Assembly: GCA_035048495.1 (NCBI GenBank)
Contig: CM068551.1
Coordinates: 13,704,248-13,768,247 of the forward strand
Origin: Euptelea pleiosperma
Taxonomy: Eukaryota > Streptophyta > Magnoliopsida > Ranunculales > Eupteleaceae
Reading direction: 5' to 3'
DNA length: 64,000 nt
Shown here: one piece after another, positions 44,401 through 57,590 of the stretch
Position numbering within the stretch: position 1 is the first letter of the stretch
Layout of the letters: each line of letters starts with the position of its first letter
Translations under genes and position numbers: made by a program
The notes under the pieces: model-generated
Told to the model about the DNA's origin: nothing
Seen by the model: only the letters and a program-made list of their open reading frames with translations
Database searches by the model: none

Positions 44401-47400
44401 GATAAAATCTAACGGTAAAATAAAAGAAACAAGCATTTTTTGCTCATTTCTCAAAAAAAGTCAATCATTTTACTAAATCATTATGGTTTAGGTGGTATTT
44501 TTCTAATGATGGTTTTGGGCTATAAAAGTATTTTCTATCGGTAATTGATGATTTTAAATAAGATTATTTAATTGGTTAAGAATATCCTAAGGGTTGAGAT
44601 GAGTTAGATAATTTATCGACAAATATAGAAGATCAAGATCGTCGATTGTGAAATTCGAAGATCATGCCAAAATAGGATGTCTACATCAATGCCATCTAAG
44701 AATGTACCACGTGGCTCATATTATGGGTGGTCATGGATTCCTTGACCATCGGTGGTCAAGCATGTTTTACTCGTCATCCAAGGTTTTGTTTGGTTTGAGC
44801 CTTTGAGGTTCGACCAAGGTCCACCCATCTATACGATTAGTGGCCTCTAAGAGTGTGTCATGTGTCTCTTACTATGGACCATCATCAAATTTGATGACGG
44901 ACGTCACTCGTAAAGAAAGAAGCGGGCTCATTATATCTATTCTACTTATTAAAAAGCGAAGGCCCTTTCTTCGTTTTGTCAAAAAATGCCCCAAAATGCC
45001 CATACTTTGCTTATTTTCTATTCTTTAATTTATTTACATTGTAGGGGCTCTTTTGTCTTTTCGGTGTCAAGCATGTACCCTTGCAAGCACAACCATGCAC
45101 CTCACTCAATCTCTTCTCTTATTAAAAATTTAAATAATTGTTATTCCTAATATGACTCTCAAGTTTCTTAAATTGACAAAACATATTTTACTCCATTGAA
45201 TTTTTTAAATTTATCAGGGTATTTTGGTCATTCAACACTTTCACATTTCAATTGGACTATGCATGCAATTATTGCATCTTGACGTGTCATTTAAACTCTA
45301 TCCGTAAAAAAAAGATGATGATGTCCATCATCAAAGTTGATGATGGACCTACAATGTGAGCCATGTGGCACATTATTAGAGGCTACTGACCATAAGGATG
45401 TCTGGCGCATCCATAAATTGACTTATGTAACAAAAATCAACCTGATTAGTGATTTCTAACCTTTGGATTATAATGCTAAATATCCACAATTAAAAATAAA
45501 CCAAGAAAAAGACTCTAATCCAAGGGATAGAAATTACAAATCAGGATAACGTTTAGTATGTAGGTCCACCAAGGCATGGAACAAACATCTATACGGTAAG
45601 TGGTCTCTAAGATTGTGACACATGGCATAAACGTGGGATCTATTATTTGGTGTCAAAATTCAACTTTTAAAAAGAAAATAAAAAAGTTGATTAAAAATTA
45701 TGTACTTACCCATTATTAATAGAGTACTGATCATATGGTCTAATGGTCCATGGAGGTGCATGGCGGTGTTGGCTAAAAATGTACCTCGAGCTACGTATAG
45801 GTTAATCTAGATGGACCTATATAACAAAAATCAGCCTAATTAGTGATTTCTAACCTTTTGATCATAATTCTATAAAGCCACGGTTAAAAATAAGTAATGA
45901 AAAAACTCTAATCCAATGGATAGAAAATAGCAATTAGGATGAATTTTTGTTTGTAGGTCCAACTAGGATAGGCAAAACTTCTATAAGTTCGATGGTCTCT
46001 AAGGGTGTGCCATGTGTAAGGTGTTACCACCCATAAGGTGCACGTGCATCACATGTGGCGTACCCCTAGTAGCAATAACGGACAGTCAGTCCGAAGTCAA
46101 AAAATGGTCAGAATATTTTTATTATTATTTTCATCAAAGGGTCAGGGGACACAAAATTTCACACCAATTTTGGTGTACCCACATGGAAGATAAATAAATG
46201 GCTGATATCTGGTGAGGATGATCCCCTCACCCTATAGATCACCCCTACAAAAAATCAGCCCATTCTCAAATTTCTAACCCGATCAAATGTTGGTTTCAAG
46301 TTAACGGTAAAAAATATACAATCCATAATTTTTCAACTTGAAAACTAGGCTACGAATAGCAGAATGATTTGAATTTTTGTGAGGGTGATCTCCTCACCAT
46401 AGAGACCATCCTCACCAAAAATCATCCCATTCTAAGACTTCTAATTTATACATTGGCCCTGCGAATTTTTTCGTGTGAAAGTTTGTGTCAAAATTTGTGT
46501 CCCTTGATCCTTACCATTAAACAAAACCTCGGAATGATAAAAAATTTTTTTTTCAAAAATAACGATTGGTATAACAAAAATAACAGCCATTAATTATAAT
46601 GGATATCTTCACCATGTTGTCTAACTAGTGTTCTTTAATTTGTTTAGATAAAAGTATGTAACAATATTTAGTTCTGCAATTGTAATTACTTTCCTAGTAT
46701 TTATTTCTGCTAAATGAGGTGATTGATTAAAGAGGGGGAGAGAAAATTACAGAAGAGGGGACAAGGGTGTTAGCAGTGAAATGTGGATCGACTAAAAAAT
46801 TATGACAAAAGGACGCGATCAAGACCTACTAAGTCCAAGTTTGACCAAGTGGCAGAGAGAAAGATAGAGAAAGGACTTTATTAATGCCAAAAGTAAGAGT
46901 AATTGGCCAAAATTAGTGACATACGGTTATGGAGAATGTCTAACCCCACAACTGTATATACTTGGATCAATAAAAGCTTGCACAAATCTTGAGAAATCAC
47001 CAGATCAGAGGGGAGGGATTTTTTAACCATCAGATCTTATGATCTGGCCATCAATGGAGGAAAATAATGAAATAAGATTGTGGAAGCTCAGGCCACCAGA
47101 TCTTCTGATCTAACCACAATCAAGAAAAAAAAAACAATGATTTAGAGTTGTGGAGAATGTCAAACCCCACAACCGTATGTCCATTGATCAACATGATTTG
47201 AGACCATTGGATCTTTTTCGATCAAGGATCAAATCAAAGAAAGCAATGACATATGTTATGGGGAATGTCAAACTCCACAACCTATGCCCTCAAAAGGATC
47301 TCATAGGTATCATATCAATGGAAATCAACGGTTCAAGATTAATGGTCCTAATCTATCTGATGAATTACATGTTCATGAAATCCTATTCTAATCGGGGACT

Positions 47401-47862
47401 CTAAAACCCACTCTCGAGAATAAACAAGCACTCAAAAGACATTCCACTTATGATAAATTATCCTTAATATGCATACTTTGATTAATATTTTGTTAAAATG
47501 GATCGGGTGTTAGTGGACGCATTCACTACTCATCAACACGAAGTCCTTACATCTACGACCCCCATAGCATACCCATAGTCGAAAGGTTAGGTATTTGCCG
47601 CGCATGTGTATCACCCAGCACATAATTTATGCGCCCAACTAATTTGCTCGATCAGCTCGTTCTTCAATCATTATTCTTTCATGTATTTTGGTTGGGTTCA
47701 ATGTATCATATTAGCATTGATCTTCATTCACTTGTATATGTGCATATATCCTTAATTATCCTCTAACCCCTACGGGTATTTAAGTTAATGACGAGCAATA
47801 AATTTCTATTATCCCACCTAACTATTACCGTATAGGTTCATTATTTGTTTAGTTTATCCTTT

Positions 47863-47870
<8 letters not shown>
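41488..47870 (+). repeat. Segmental duplicate B (paralogous to 10090-10461 joined to 16730-22470)
   Basis: The sequence passes directly from the GST downstream region (to about 41815) to the start of the 5.7-kb block (41833). Thus the ankyrin-bearing 6.2 kb of unit 1 is missing here, or was gained there. Collinear to 47870 apart from small indels and the inverted part 43340-43475. At 46610-46960 it keeps sequence also found at 318-650 but missing from copy A. ORFs within are short and not shared. No gene seen. A TA repeat lies at 47865-47887. Confidence 0.8.
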
Positions 47871-47893
<23 letters not shown>

Positions 47894-47925
47894 ATTAAAC
47901 AACATTTGTCTTCCCACGTAACCTA

Positions 47926-48511
47926 CTAGTGGGTGGCCCGTGCCCATGGCATTTCCAGACAAAGCATTTGCCAAAATCGAGTGTGAGTGGCTGAGATCAA
48001 CCATCTAGTTGGGGATAAGATCTTGGACCTTTGTATGAAGCCTATAAGAGAGGGAGGCAACTGAGCTCCCTTATTATATAGACTAGTAGGTGGCCCGTGC
48101 CCACGGTACTCTCCAACAAAGCGTTTGCCAAAATCGGGCAAGTGGCTTAGATCCACCATCCATTTGGGGTGATAAGATCTCGGCCATCCTTTGTGAAGCC
48201 GATAAGAGGGGGATAGGTCACTTCTTTGTTTTGTTATATAGATGCAGAGTAGGTGGTTCGTGCCCTCGGCACTCCCCTACAAACCATTTCTCAAAATCTG
48301 ATGTGAGTGGTTGAGATCCATAGTCCATTTTTGGGGATAAGATCTCGCCCATCCTTTGTGAAGCCGATAAGAGGGGTATAAGTGGGGAGACAATTTCCCT
48401 GTTAAATTAATCCAACCGTCAAAATTTTATTTTATGTAAGGGATGATATGGGCCCTTGGATATATGAAGCCTATAAGAGGGGGAGACAACAGCTGTGTTC
48501 TGTTATATAGA
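47926..48511 (-). mobile_element. Helitron pair, head to tail (unit 2 copy)
   Basis: Element I 47926-48082, element II 48083-48511; CTAG of II abuts TC of I. Orthologous in position to 27742-28329. Confidence 0.7.
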
Positions 48512-48777
48512 TAGCATTACCACTTATAATCGTTTTCTTCTACAGGTGGGTCTTCTTCTTGATGGGTACACCCTAGGGTCTACTAACTGTATGGGTTCTT
48601 GGTCTAAGCCTAGATGCCCCGCAAATATGGGATTATCACAATTGGTGGATATCCAGCCGTTGGATTAAAGACATTTTCAATGGGCTTGTTCCACACATTA
48701 GCTAGTGCATCGGTCCAAGCTCCTCTCACTACAATAGCTAATCCCACTGATCAGTCATGTATTGTTTTTTGGAAAAA
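48512..48777 (+). repeat. Shared post-Helitron segment (unit 2 copy)
   Basis: Matches 5514-5750 and 28330-28580, with a small insertion near 48543. Non-coding. Confidence 0.7.
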
Positions 48778-49120
48778 GATGTAACAAGCTATGCCTGAAA
48801 CTTTTTCAAATGCGGAAGCATGATTTGTGTTACTCACCGTTGTCACCTGGGCTCACTGAGCGCATGGATGTTTATCTGACCCCTGCCTTGGTGGATATAC
48901 AAACCAAAAATCACTTTGATTGATAGTCTCTAACCATTTGATTTTAGTACTTCATAAGGCGTTCTTACAGTCGTTGAATTCAGCCAATTTTTTTTTTTTG
49001 GTACTAAAACAACAGTTAAAAATCACCAAACAAGTAGATTTTTCGTATGAATTTCTATTAAGGGTTCGTCTAAACATCCATGAGGTCAATAGGCCCAGAT
49101 GGCAGCGATGAGTAACACAA
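48778..49120. mobile_element. MITE family M2 copy
   Basis: GATGTAACAAGCTATGCC left end; right arm GGCCCAGATGGCAGCGATGAG, terminal part lost. Followed by M1-like sequence to about 49375. Confidence 0.65.
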
Positions 49121-49380
49121 ACCTATGTAAGCCTGTTTAGTGATCTCAAACCTTTGGATTTGAATACCCATATAATGCTCAAAATCTATGGTTAAATATC
49201 AACCCATGAAAACGACTCCAATCAAATCCTATAAAGTCATTAATCGGTTGTTTTTTGCATGTAGGTCCATCTAGGGATGGGCCAAATATCGATACGGAGA
49301 GTGATCTCTACGAGTGTGCTACGTGTAAGGTGCTACCACGTGTAAGGTGCACATGCATCACACGTGGCATTCCCCTACTC

Positions 49381-49511
49381 AATATAAATTAAGTTAATAG
49401 CAAGGGTAGCAAACCATTCATATTTGATCTTAACATGGAAGACGTGAAGTTGTTTGGAGCTTGGCCTAGCCCTTTTAGCTACTCATACGGGCTCTGAAGC
49501 TAAATGGAGTA
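49381..49511 (+). pseudogene. GSTU: 5' fragment of a fourth tau GST copy
   Basis: Holds the shared core promoter (ATATAAATTAAGTTAATAGC) and ATG at 49435, then [17 protein letters not shown] 4-bp deletion relative to the copy at 39629 (AGGG missing after the TAC codon) shifts the frame, and the match stops at about 49511, where an AT-rich gypsy-related sequence begins. The other 190 or so codons are not found on the far side of the retroelements, so this is a dead fragment. Confidence 0.87.
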
Positions 49512-51090
49512 AAAATAATGGTTTTTTCAAAAATATCTAAAATTCCAGATCTTAGATCCCATCATTTAATTATGTTTAAGCTAACAATCTAGGTCAGTTA
49601 AAGTCAATTTTCGATCAATAGTCCTCTAATTCACGTAAAACCCTAAAATCAGGTAAACAATCTAACTTTACACTAAAACCAATCTAACTTATATTAGTTG
49701 AAAAATTCATAACTTCCCATTTTAAATCGTACTAGGTGATTAAAAAACCAATGGAAACTAGACTCGATGTACTATTAGTTTACAATATGCACTGGGTATA
49801 GAACTCTATTCCTATGAGAAAGAAACGAGGTGTAACATGGAAAAATATGATGAAGATAAAATATAACCTATATTTGACTGAACTAAAACACCTATAGGCT
49901 CTTCACTTTAAATCGGTAGGTAATGCATCATATATTTATGGAAGGATTATAAAATGTCTAATGGAATATATATAATTTTAAAATAATTTTCTTGACATTT
50001 GAACTAGGGGTACAGGATAACAAAAATATATTTTTGAAACTTATAAACAGGTTTCTGCCTGAATAATCCGCAATTAAAATTCGTAAAAACACAATCCAAA
50101 CTCATATTGACACAAATCTTACTAATATGAAGAGCTAACAGAAAAATACGTAACATTCATGTTTTGCAGAATGACTAATTTTGACATCTTAAGGTCCAAG
50201 ATTAGGTTTGAATATAGAAAACAATGTTGTCGTGTGCTGAGACTAACAACATTGCTCAGTGCATTATTGATCCAATTGTAGGGTTGGAGATCCAAATTAA
50301 ATCTATGATTTCAAAAAAAAAACAAATAGTACGATGATTTAGCCAAAAATGACACAACAATTACCTCAATTCAAAATCTGAGTCAAAAGTTGTGGTCATT
50401 CTCCCAAAATAGGATAGGAAAATCCAAAAACATACATACTCAACATTAGAGAAAAAACAATCATGAACATGCATCTTAATTTCTCAACTTAAATTCATTA
50501 AAATCCATATAACCATTCGTTTTATAGAACACTCCAAAATAAATCAATAACCTTTTCAACTTGTTTATACAACCACAAAATTAAATAAATAAAGAAAATC
50601 GTAAGGCAATTAAAAACTAAACTCCAAGATCTGTTACTCTGGATTTGATCCTTCGTTAAATTAGATATAAAAAGAAACATAAGTATGGCGAACGATAAGC
50701 TCAGTAAGTCTCACCATTCACTCTCAACAACCAAGAAATGCAATAGTGAAACCATGCATGCATTTGAAGATACTAAGAATAAAAACAACATACATACATT
50801 TGAAAAGTCATCAAATGTCATTTACTATCAAGGGATTAAAAATTATCATCATGTTCCTACAAAGTGTGTTAAAAGTCAAATAAAATTAAGAAAATGCCCT
50901 TGTGAAGTGAAATTATGAAATGCCCATAAAGAGTAAAATTAACAAAAGTTGTAAATATATCAACTAGTGTAAAATATTGTTAATGGCTTGTGAAAATATC
51001 ATTGTGTCTCCACTATATGTCAAAAGTCAAACTATAACAAAAATTACAAAAATAACCCACCAAATGTCCTTTAAGAAAAAAAAATTCAAG
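49512..51090 (-). repeat. Probable Ty3/gypsy LTR and 3' region
   Basis: AT-rich sequence directly downstream, in minus sense, of the gypsy integrase end. On the minus strand it shows tracts often seen in plant chromovirus LTRs (GTGAATGGTGAGACTTACTG, GGGCATTTTCTTAATTT). Exact LTR limits could not be fixed and no second LTR is in the window. The + ORF 50685-50918 has no domain. Confidence 0.45.
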
Positions 51091-51094
51091 AACT

Positions 51095-51830
51095 TACAAC
51101 GTATCTCCCTTGAAGAAATTGTGTCCTCGATATTTAAAGCTTACCTCTAATAATGAAGGGGTCTGGATACCTCTCACAAACCTCAGACTCAAATTCTTAG
51201 ATCACTTCCTCCACATCATGATGTCACAAAACCTTGACTAACGAAATAGTCTTGGACTATTGTACATGCTCTTTGGTGTCTAAGTGATCTGATTAGGTCA
51301 CTTTTTGTAGGCTGCATCCTCTTCAATCTACAAATCCTGCCAAGAGTGCATATGGTCTGGCTCGTATTTCTATTTCATCGACATGTGAAAAATGGTATGT
51401 ATGCTAGATAACTGTAGTGGCAGTACTAATTGATAAGCAACCTCTCCAATCTTTTGAAGAATCTTGAATGATTCGATTAACCTTGGAGTTAAATTTCCCT
51501 TCTTGTTGGAACAAACTGCTCCCTTTGTGGAGTCAGTCGTAAAAACATGTGATCTCTAGTTTGGAACTCAAAGTGTTACCTTTGGTTGTCTGCGTAACTC
51601 TTCTAACAGCTCTATACAATGCGTAGGCTATCACAGATTAGTCATTCATTTTCCTTGGTCTCCTGAATCATCTATGATCCAGATAGAGCCTCTTCTCCAA
51701 TAGATAGGAGATCTACAAGGCTTGATGTATAGTGCCTCGTATGGTGCCATCTTGATGTTCAATTCAAAATTATTGTTGTATATAAATTTGGCCAATAGTT
51801 AGTGTTCAAGTGCCTTTAAAGTTTAAGGCA
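51095..51830 (-). pseudogene. Ty3/gypsy integrase C-terminal / chromodomain remnant
   Basis: Minus-strand translation in shifting frames gives IKMAPYEALY, CRSPIYW, SHVFTT, KKGNLTPRLI, FKILQKIGEVAYQL, HTIFHMSM and KYRGHNFFKG, the order found at the end of plant gypsy polyproteins (integrase tail then chromodomain-like part). Many stops. It is the oldest looking layer of the nested cluster. Confidence 0.75.
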
Positions 51831-51933
51831 CAAGCTCTAATAGCATCTCCTCCAAGATCTTCTTTGACTCTCCATCGATCTATAGGTAAAATGTAGTGAT
51901 AAAGTTTGATTGTGTTCCTAGGACCATAAAATA

Positions 51934-52847
51934 TGTAAATAATAATTTAATATTTTAAATTTGACAAAGATTTCATTTGACATAAAAACAGTCTTGTAAT
52001 CGTTCTTACGAGTACTAGTGTAGCTTTAAAAATGTTATAGTACACATTCTTCGTCGACTAAGTGAAGACTAGAAGACGAAGATCATAAAAATCAGATGGT
52101 TGACGACTTGAGTCATTTGAATAACTGTTATTTGTTCGTTGAAGATCGTGAGTGCTTGCATAGGAAGGTAAGTGACTTAGTGACCATAGGAATATGATAT
52201 TAAAAGATTTTAATATAATGGTTGAACCTAGTCAAAAGACAGACCCAAGTCAAGTCAGTGCAAAAAGAAGTAAAATATTGACTAAAGAAAAATCTAATCG
52301 ATTGTGGACCATATGGGACAAAATAATCCCTAAGTACAATCGATTCTCCAATCGATTGGACTAGTCCGATCGATTGAACCTTTGAGTATAATCGATTGGA
52401 TCATTCGGGATAGAACTTTCAAAGTATATAATCTATTGGACCCTATTTGTAATCGATTGCAATTATGAACAGAAAACCCATCCGTACAGTACAATCGATT
52501 GAACCCAGAGTACAATCAATTGGACTAGAGTACAATCAATTAGACTTCGCAGAAAAAGTCTATTTTTCAGATCCGATTTTCATGCTCCCACTTTTCTATT
52601 ACTTGCATGACCTTGGGCTTCTAATCTCTTATAAATAGAACCTCTTTGTGACTTAGAAGAACACACATTGACTGACAATAGAGAGAGAGTTTTCAACATT
52701 AGAATTGTCCATTACGAAGAACAAAAGTTGTTGCTTTCACTGTTATCCTTGAAAGGCTTTCTCTTCCATTTCAGCTTAGAGCTTGATCTTCCCTCTGCCT
52801 AGGTTTTCGATCTAATAACTTAACCTAATAAGCTAGAGAGTACTAGT
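51934..52847 (+). repeat. Partial LTR copy 1 of a copia-type element
   Basis: Starts TGTAAATAATAATTT and parallels 52848-53873 (GACATAAAAACA.TCTTGTAA, CTTCGTCGACTA, CAGATGGTTGACGAC, GACTTAGTG.CCATAGGAATATG). It has a TATA box (TTATAAATAG, 52630) and about ten AATCGATTG-type motifs. It ends where copy 2 starts. Confidence 0.65.
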
Positions 52848-54481
52848 TGTAAGGAATATTTTCATATTCAATTTGGTAAAGATTCCGTTTGACATAAAAA
52901 CATACTTGTAACCGTTCCTATGAGCACCAGTGTAGTGTGGAGATGTCATGGTACGCATACTTCGTCGACTACTTAAAGACTAGAAGATAGAGACAGCAAG
53001 AATCAGATGGTTGACGACATGAATCATCTGAGTAACTACCCATTTATCAGTTAAAGATTGTGTACGCTCGATTAGGAAGTGACTTAGTGGCCATAGGAAT
53101 ATGTTTAAAATGAATAAAATATAATGGTCAAAGCTAGTCATTGGACAGACCTGAGTCTGAGTCAAAGATATTGACTATTGGGAGAGTTCGATCGATTGAA
53201 ACTTGTCCAATCGATTGGACATAGCCCAATCGATTGGAGAACTCTGTGTAATCGATTAGAAGCTACGAGGCAGAAACTTATTTCAGCCCAATCGATTGGA
53301 GAACTCTGTGTAATCGATTGAAATCTACAAGGCAGAAACTTATTTCTGCCAAATTGATTGGAGACTTTGTGAAATTGATTAGAGTCTTCGGAATAGAAAC
53401 TTATTTGAGTCCAATCGATTGGAGACCTTTGTGTAATCGATTGGAGCCTACGGAACAGGAAACTTATTGAGGCCAATCGATTGCACACTTATACCCAATC
53501 GATTGGACATGGCCCAATCGATTGGACCCAGAGTATAATTGATTGGACCTTGCACGATCTCGGTCTTTCTCAGATCCAAAATTCTTGGTTCCAGTCTCCC
53601 ATGTTCTACACGACTCAGGGGTCACGAATTCTATAAATACAATCCTTCTATACCTTCTCTAAATACACACAGAGACACAGAGTGACTCAATCTTTCAAGA
53701 GAGAGAAGAAAATATTTATTTATTAGAGTGTCCATTCGAAGAGCAATAAGCTTGTTTCTCATTCACATCTTGTGAGCTTATTCTTCTTTTTGATCAAAGT
53801 CAAGCGCTTGATCCATCTCTCAACTTAGGTCTTCCACTTATATATTCGACCTAGTAGCCTGAGTGTACCAGTGTGACTCAACACCTTTTGAGCAACCTAG
53901 GGTTTAGGGTGTACTGAATCCTTCACCTTCTGCAAAGGTGAGAGTGTGGAGAATTAAGATCGGAGAATCCGATTGACGGTAGGTTTGGGGTGTACCAAAT
54001 TGAACAAGCGGACAAGGCTTCTTGACTGGAAAGGCACACGCGGATTCGTAGCGTTGATTCAGAGGATGTGGACGCATCGGCAGTAGGCCTAGGCTAAGGT
54101 TGGAAGCTGTATTTGCAACGGTGCTGCGTAGGTAACCTTTGTTTCGTTTAACTTTTCAGTTAGTGATACTTTCCTTCTGGACGTGGTCCCGTGGTTTTTC
54201 CTTCGCTAAGGTTTCCACGTAAAAATCTCTTGTCTTGTGTGATTGTTTGTTTGTATTCCGTAATTTATCTTGATTAGACCAAACGATAAAAAGAAAATAT
54301 AACATGGAGGTATATTCGATTTGAGTTGGTTGTGATAATCTTTTATTAAACAACTAAGGCATGCGATTTTGTTCCCCTACTATAGACCAGTAAAATTGTG
54401 TAGGTATAATTAATTTTTAAATACCTAATCAAACCCCCTTTTAGGTATATTGGATTAAAGAGAACGGACTGGTGTTGTTTC
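52848..54481 (+). repeat. 5' LTR copy 2 of the same element, directly before the primer site
   Basis: About 1.63 kb, TGTAAGGAATATT start, TTTCA end just before the primer binding site. CTATAAATAC at 53631 is the likely TATA box. 53180-53560 carries some fourteen CCAATCGATTGG-type motifs in a loose 65-bp repeat with GCAGAAACTTATTTC. Minus ORF 53162-53488 is a product of this repeat. Confidence 0.65.
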
Positions 54482-54500
54482 AATTGGTATCAAAACAAGG
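54482..54500 (+). promoter_or_regulatory. Primer binding site (tRNA-iMet type)
   Basis: TTGGTATCAAAACAAGG, a slightly mutated form of the TGGTATCAGAGC site complementary to the 3' end of initiator methionine tRNA. Confidence 0.75.
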
Positions 54501-54573
54501 TTATTCTATTTAAGGTTTAATCACCTGAATTTAGATTCTTGTGAAATCAGTCTATTTTCATTAATTTGTCAAA

Positions 54574-56286
54574 ATGAAAAGAGAATGTGGAAACACATCC
54601 AGACCTCCATTGTTTAATGGATAAGACTATGCCTATTGGAAGGCTAAGATGAGGGCTTTTCTAAGGTCTATTGATGAAAGAGTCTAGATGTCTATAGTGG
54701 ATGATTGGTCACTACCCATAATGGCAGTAGGAACCAAAAGCCGACTGGAGCAAAGAAAACATAGATTATTGTTGTCTAAATAGCAAAGGGCTAAATGCTA
54801 TTTTTAATGCGGTTGATAAGAATGAGTTTCAAAGAATCTCTACCTGTTCATTGGCTAAAGAAGCATGGGTCATTCTCAAAGTCACCTATGAAGGAACGTC
54901 AGCAGTTAAGATCTCTAAACTGCAAATGCTGACCACTAAGTTCGAATTCATGAGAATAGAGGAGAATGACACATTCACTGAGTTATATGCACAACTCAGT
55001 GACATAGTGAATTCTGCACACAACTTGGGTGAAAGCATTCCTGAACCCAAAATAGTTCAAAAAATTTTGAGATCCTTACCTGATAGATTTTAGTCTAAGG
55101 TAACTGCTATTGAAGAGAGCAAGGATGTTGACTCTCTCAAAATTGATGAGTTGGTTGGGTTTCTACAAACTTATGAGATGAATTTGAGACAACCAAAGAA
55201 ATCAAAAGGTATTGCCTTTAAAGTTTCTAAAGCTTAAGATTCAGAGTCAGATGTTGACTCTGAAGTTGAAATGACATTATTTGTGAAAAAGTTTAAAAAG
55301 TTTTTTCGTTCTAAAAACGATAGAGTAAGAACAATAAAACTTTTGATAAATCTAAAGAACATGCCAGACCTCATGAGAGAGGTAACAGAAGTAAAAAGAA
55401 CCCTAGGGAAAGCCGCTCAAACGAACCCCAATGTTTCGAATGTAAGGGTTTTGGTCACTTTGCTAATGTTTGCCCAAACAAAGAAGAATATAAGGGTAAG
55501 GCAAAAGCTTTCAATGCCGCATGGGATGAAGAATCAGAAGACCATTCTGATGATTCAGATAGCAATGGAAAGACTGATAAGTATACAGCTTTTGTTGCTC
55601 GTTTTAATAGTCCCTATCAATCTCATAGAGATTCCAATAAAAGTGATGATGAGAGTTCGGAAGACTCTTATAATGGAGACTCAGATGACTCGGCAGTTGG
55701 TGTGAAAGAACTGTACGAGGAATCAATAAAGTTCATTAAAGCTAATAAAGTTTTATCTGATAGAGTTAAATGTCTTGACTCTGAAAATGCGACCTTGTTA
55801 ATTGACATTGAAAAATTAAAAGTGTTGATTATTGATTTAGAGCAAGAGAATGAGTTTCTGCTAAAAAGGAACAAGTCATTGGAATGTGAATTCAAAACTT
55901 GCATGACACATAAGGAATCCCTGAAAAATGAACTTCTTAAATCTAAGAGGGATGTGTCAAGATTCTCATCTAGCTCTGCAAAGCTTGATGAGATTCTTCG
56001 TGTGCGAAATGTCTATGGAGACAAACAAGGTTTGGGTTATAAACAAAATCAAGAAAAATGGTCTTCTTCCAAGACGATTTTTGTTAAGGCTCAAGCTATT
56101 CCCACTCAGATCAATGACCAAATCAAAGTTGTCAAAAGCAATCGTCATTGTACATACTGCAAAAATTTGGGTCATGTGATTAGAGACTATCATAAATTGA
56201 GAAGAGGACATCAAAATTCTCTAGAGAAAATGATGAATTCAACTCAGAATGTGAAGTCAAAGATTTCCTATGAAAATACATTATGA
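54574..56286 (+). pseudogene. Copia gag remnant with zinc knuckle
   Basis: ATG at 54574. RPPLFNG, then a stop, YAYWKAKMRAFLRSIDERV, a second stop, and the gag region LAKEAWVILKVTYEG to ILRSLPDRF (54851-55093). A frameshift near 55336 puts the CCHC knuckle CFECKGFGHFANVC at 55432-55473 in the frame that then stays open to 56286. That last part is acidic, then coiled-coil-like (LEQENEFLLKRNKSLE), and ends with a second, imperfect knuckle CTYCKNLGHVIRDYH. Stops and frame changes make it non-functional. No protease, integrase or RT follows, so pol was lost. Confidence 0.8.
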
Positions 56287-57590
56287 GATAAACTATTTTG
56301 ATATGCTATCTAGAAGGATGAAAGACCTATTGGAAAGGTCTAGAGAATTAATCAAGGAGATTGGGTCTCTTAGAAAAGATTCTCGGAAGGAGAAATGTTC
56401 GACAATGTCCTATCTCTGAGCATTGTACTCACTATCCCTTCGTGCTTTCCATTTTTATTCTCTATGGCAGGATATATTTGTTTTTTATTTTGCTTCGCTT
56501 TTGAAGAATAAAAAATTAAAATTTTTTCAAAAAATCAAAAAACCTATTATTCAGAAGAATGTTAAAATTATTATTTAATATACGATTTTTTATGAACAGT
56601 AATTTTTGAGAACATTCATAGAACAAGAACTTTACTATGTTAGTAAAATTTTGCTAATATGAGTATTATATCTTTTAATTATTATGATTAGTTAATTTTT
56701 ACTAGTGTGCATTAGAAGATTATTGAAACAGTATATCTCATATCTTTCACATGCACACTGAATATTTCTGTGGGAATGGATTTGATAGAGGTGTGAGATC
56801 TTGTATTATTGGAATTAGGAATAAATCTTTACTGATTAACTTCAAATTAGTAGTGTTCCTACCTTCAGTTGATTTTGAAACTGCACTATAGTCGACTGTT
56901 GGCTTCCCAATGAGAGTTATTATTCTAAGAAAATAGCTACCTCCACAAAAATTAGAGTGAAAGCAATCTATATGGCCCTGGTTGAAATTGAAATCTAATT
57001 CTCATTGCTGCAGAAAAGGGCTACCTACATGAAGAGTGAAAGCTACTTATATTTAAAGTGAATAAAAAGGGTGTAAAAGACATCCAATTTGCTAAAAAAT
57101 TCTTATCCATGAGCAAATACCCGTATACGTGAGTGTATGTAAGAACCCTTAATAACTATAATGAGGATTTTATGATTGAATATAGGATACCTCTAGATTC
57201 TGATTTTTATTAGAAATTATTACTGAAATCTTATCCGGTACCATAGATAAAATCAGATCACTTACGCTTGATGATATTACTGCTGATATTTGAATCGATG
57301 ATTACTAGTGATTTGTGACTTGTACTAATGTCTAAAAGAGTTGATATTTCTGATAAAGCAAAAAATTGAAGTAATGTGTCAGTTATTTTTTCTTAAATAG
57401 ACTCAGTGTTTAGTGCTTAAAAAGATTGATTTCATGAATTGAATTCTAACATTGTTCTGAATATTATCTTGGTGTATTATCTTTTCTTGAGCCGTTTTAA
57501 CAATGTTATTTGGTTTGAAAAAATTTATTTGGGGGTCCTGGAGAATGAGCCTATTGGATTTAAAAATTAAAAATTTATTTTTTATTCGGA
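56287..57590. other. AT-rich, nothing recognised
   Basis: Lies where copia pol would be expected but no motif of protease, integrase or RT is readable in any frame. Confidence 0.4.

Noticed and set aside
47865..47890. TA repeat as an origin or promoter
   Set aside because: It is a simple TA microsatellite at the ancestral site of the copia insertion; nothing else supports a function.
53162..53488. 108-aa minus-strand ORF and a CRISPR-like appearance of the repeated CCAATCGATTGG motif
   Set aside because: Spacing is irregular, repeats are 12 bp and degenerate, they occur in an LTR of a plant retrotransposon, and the ORF is their by-product.
55668..56214. Minus-strand ORFs opposite the copia gag remnant
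   Set aside because: They are antisense to a frame with a zinc knuckle and coiled-coil character.
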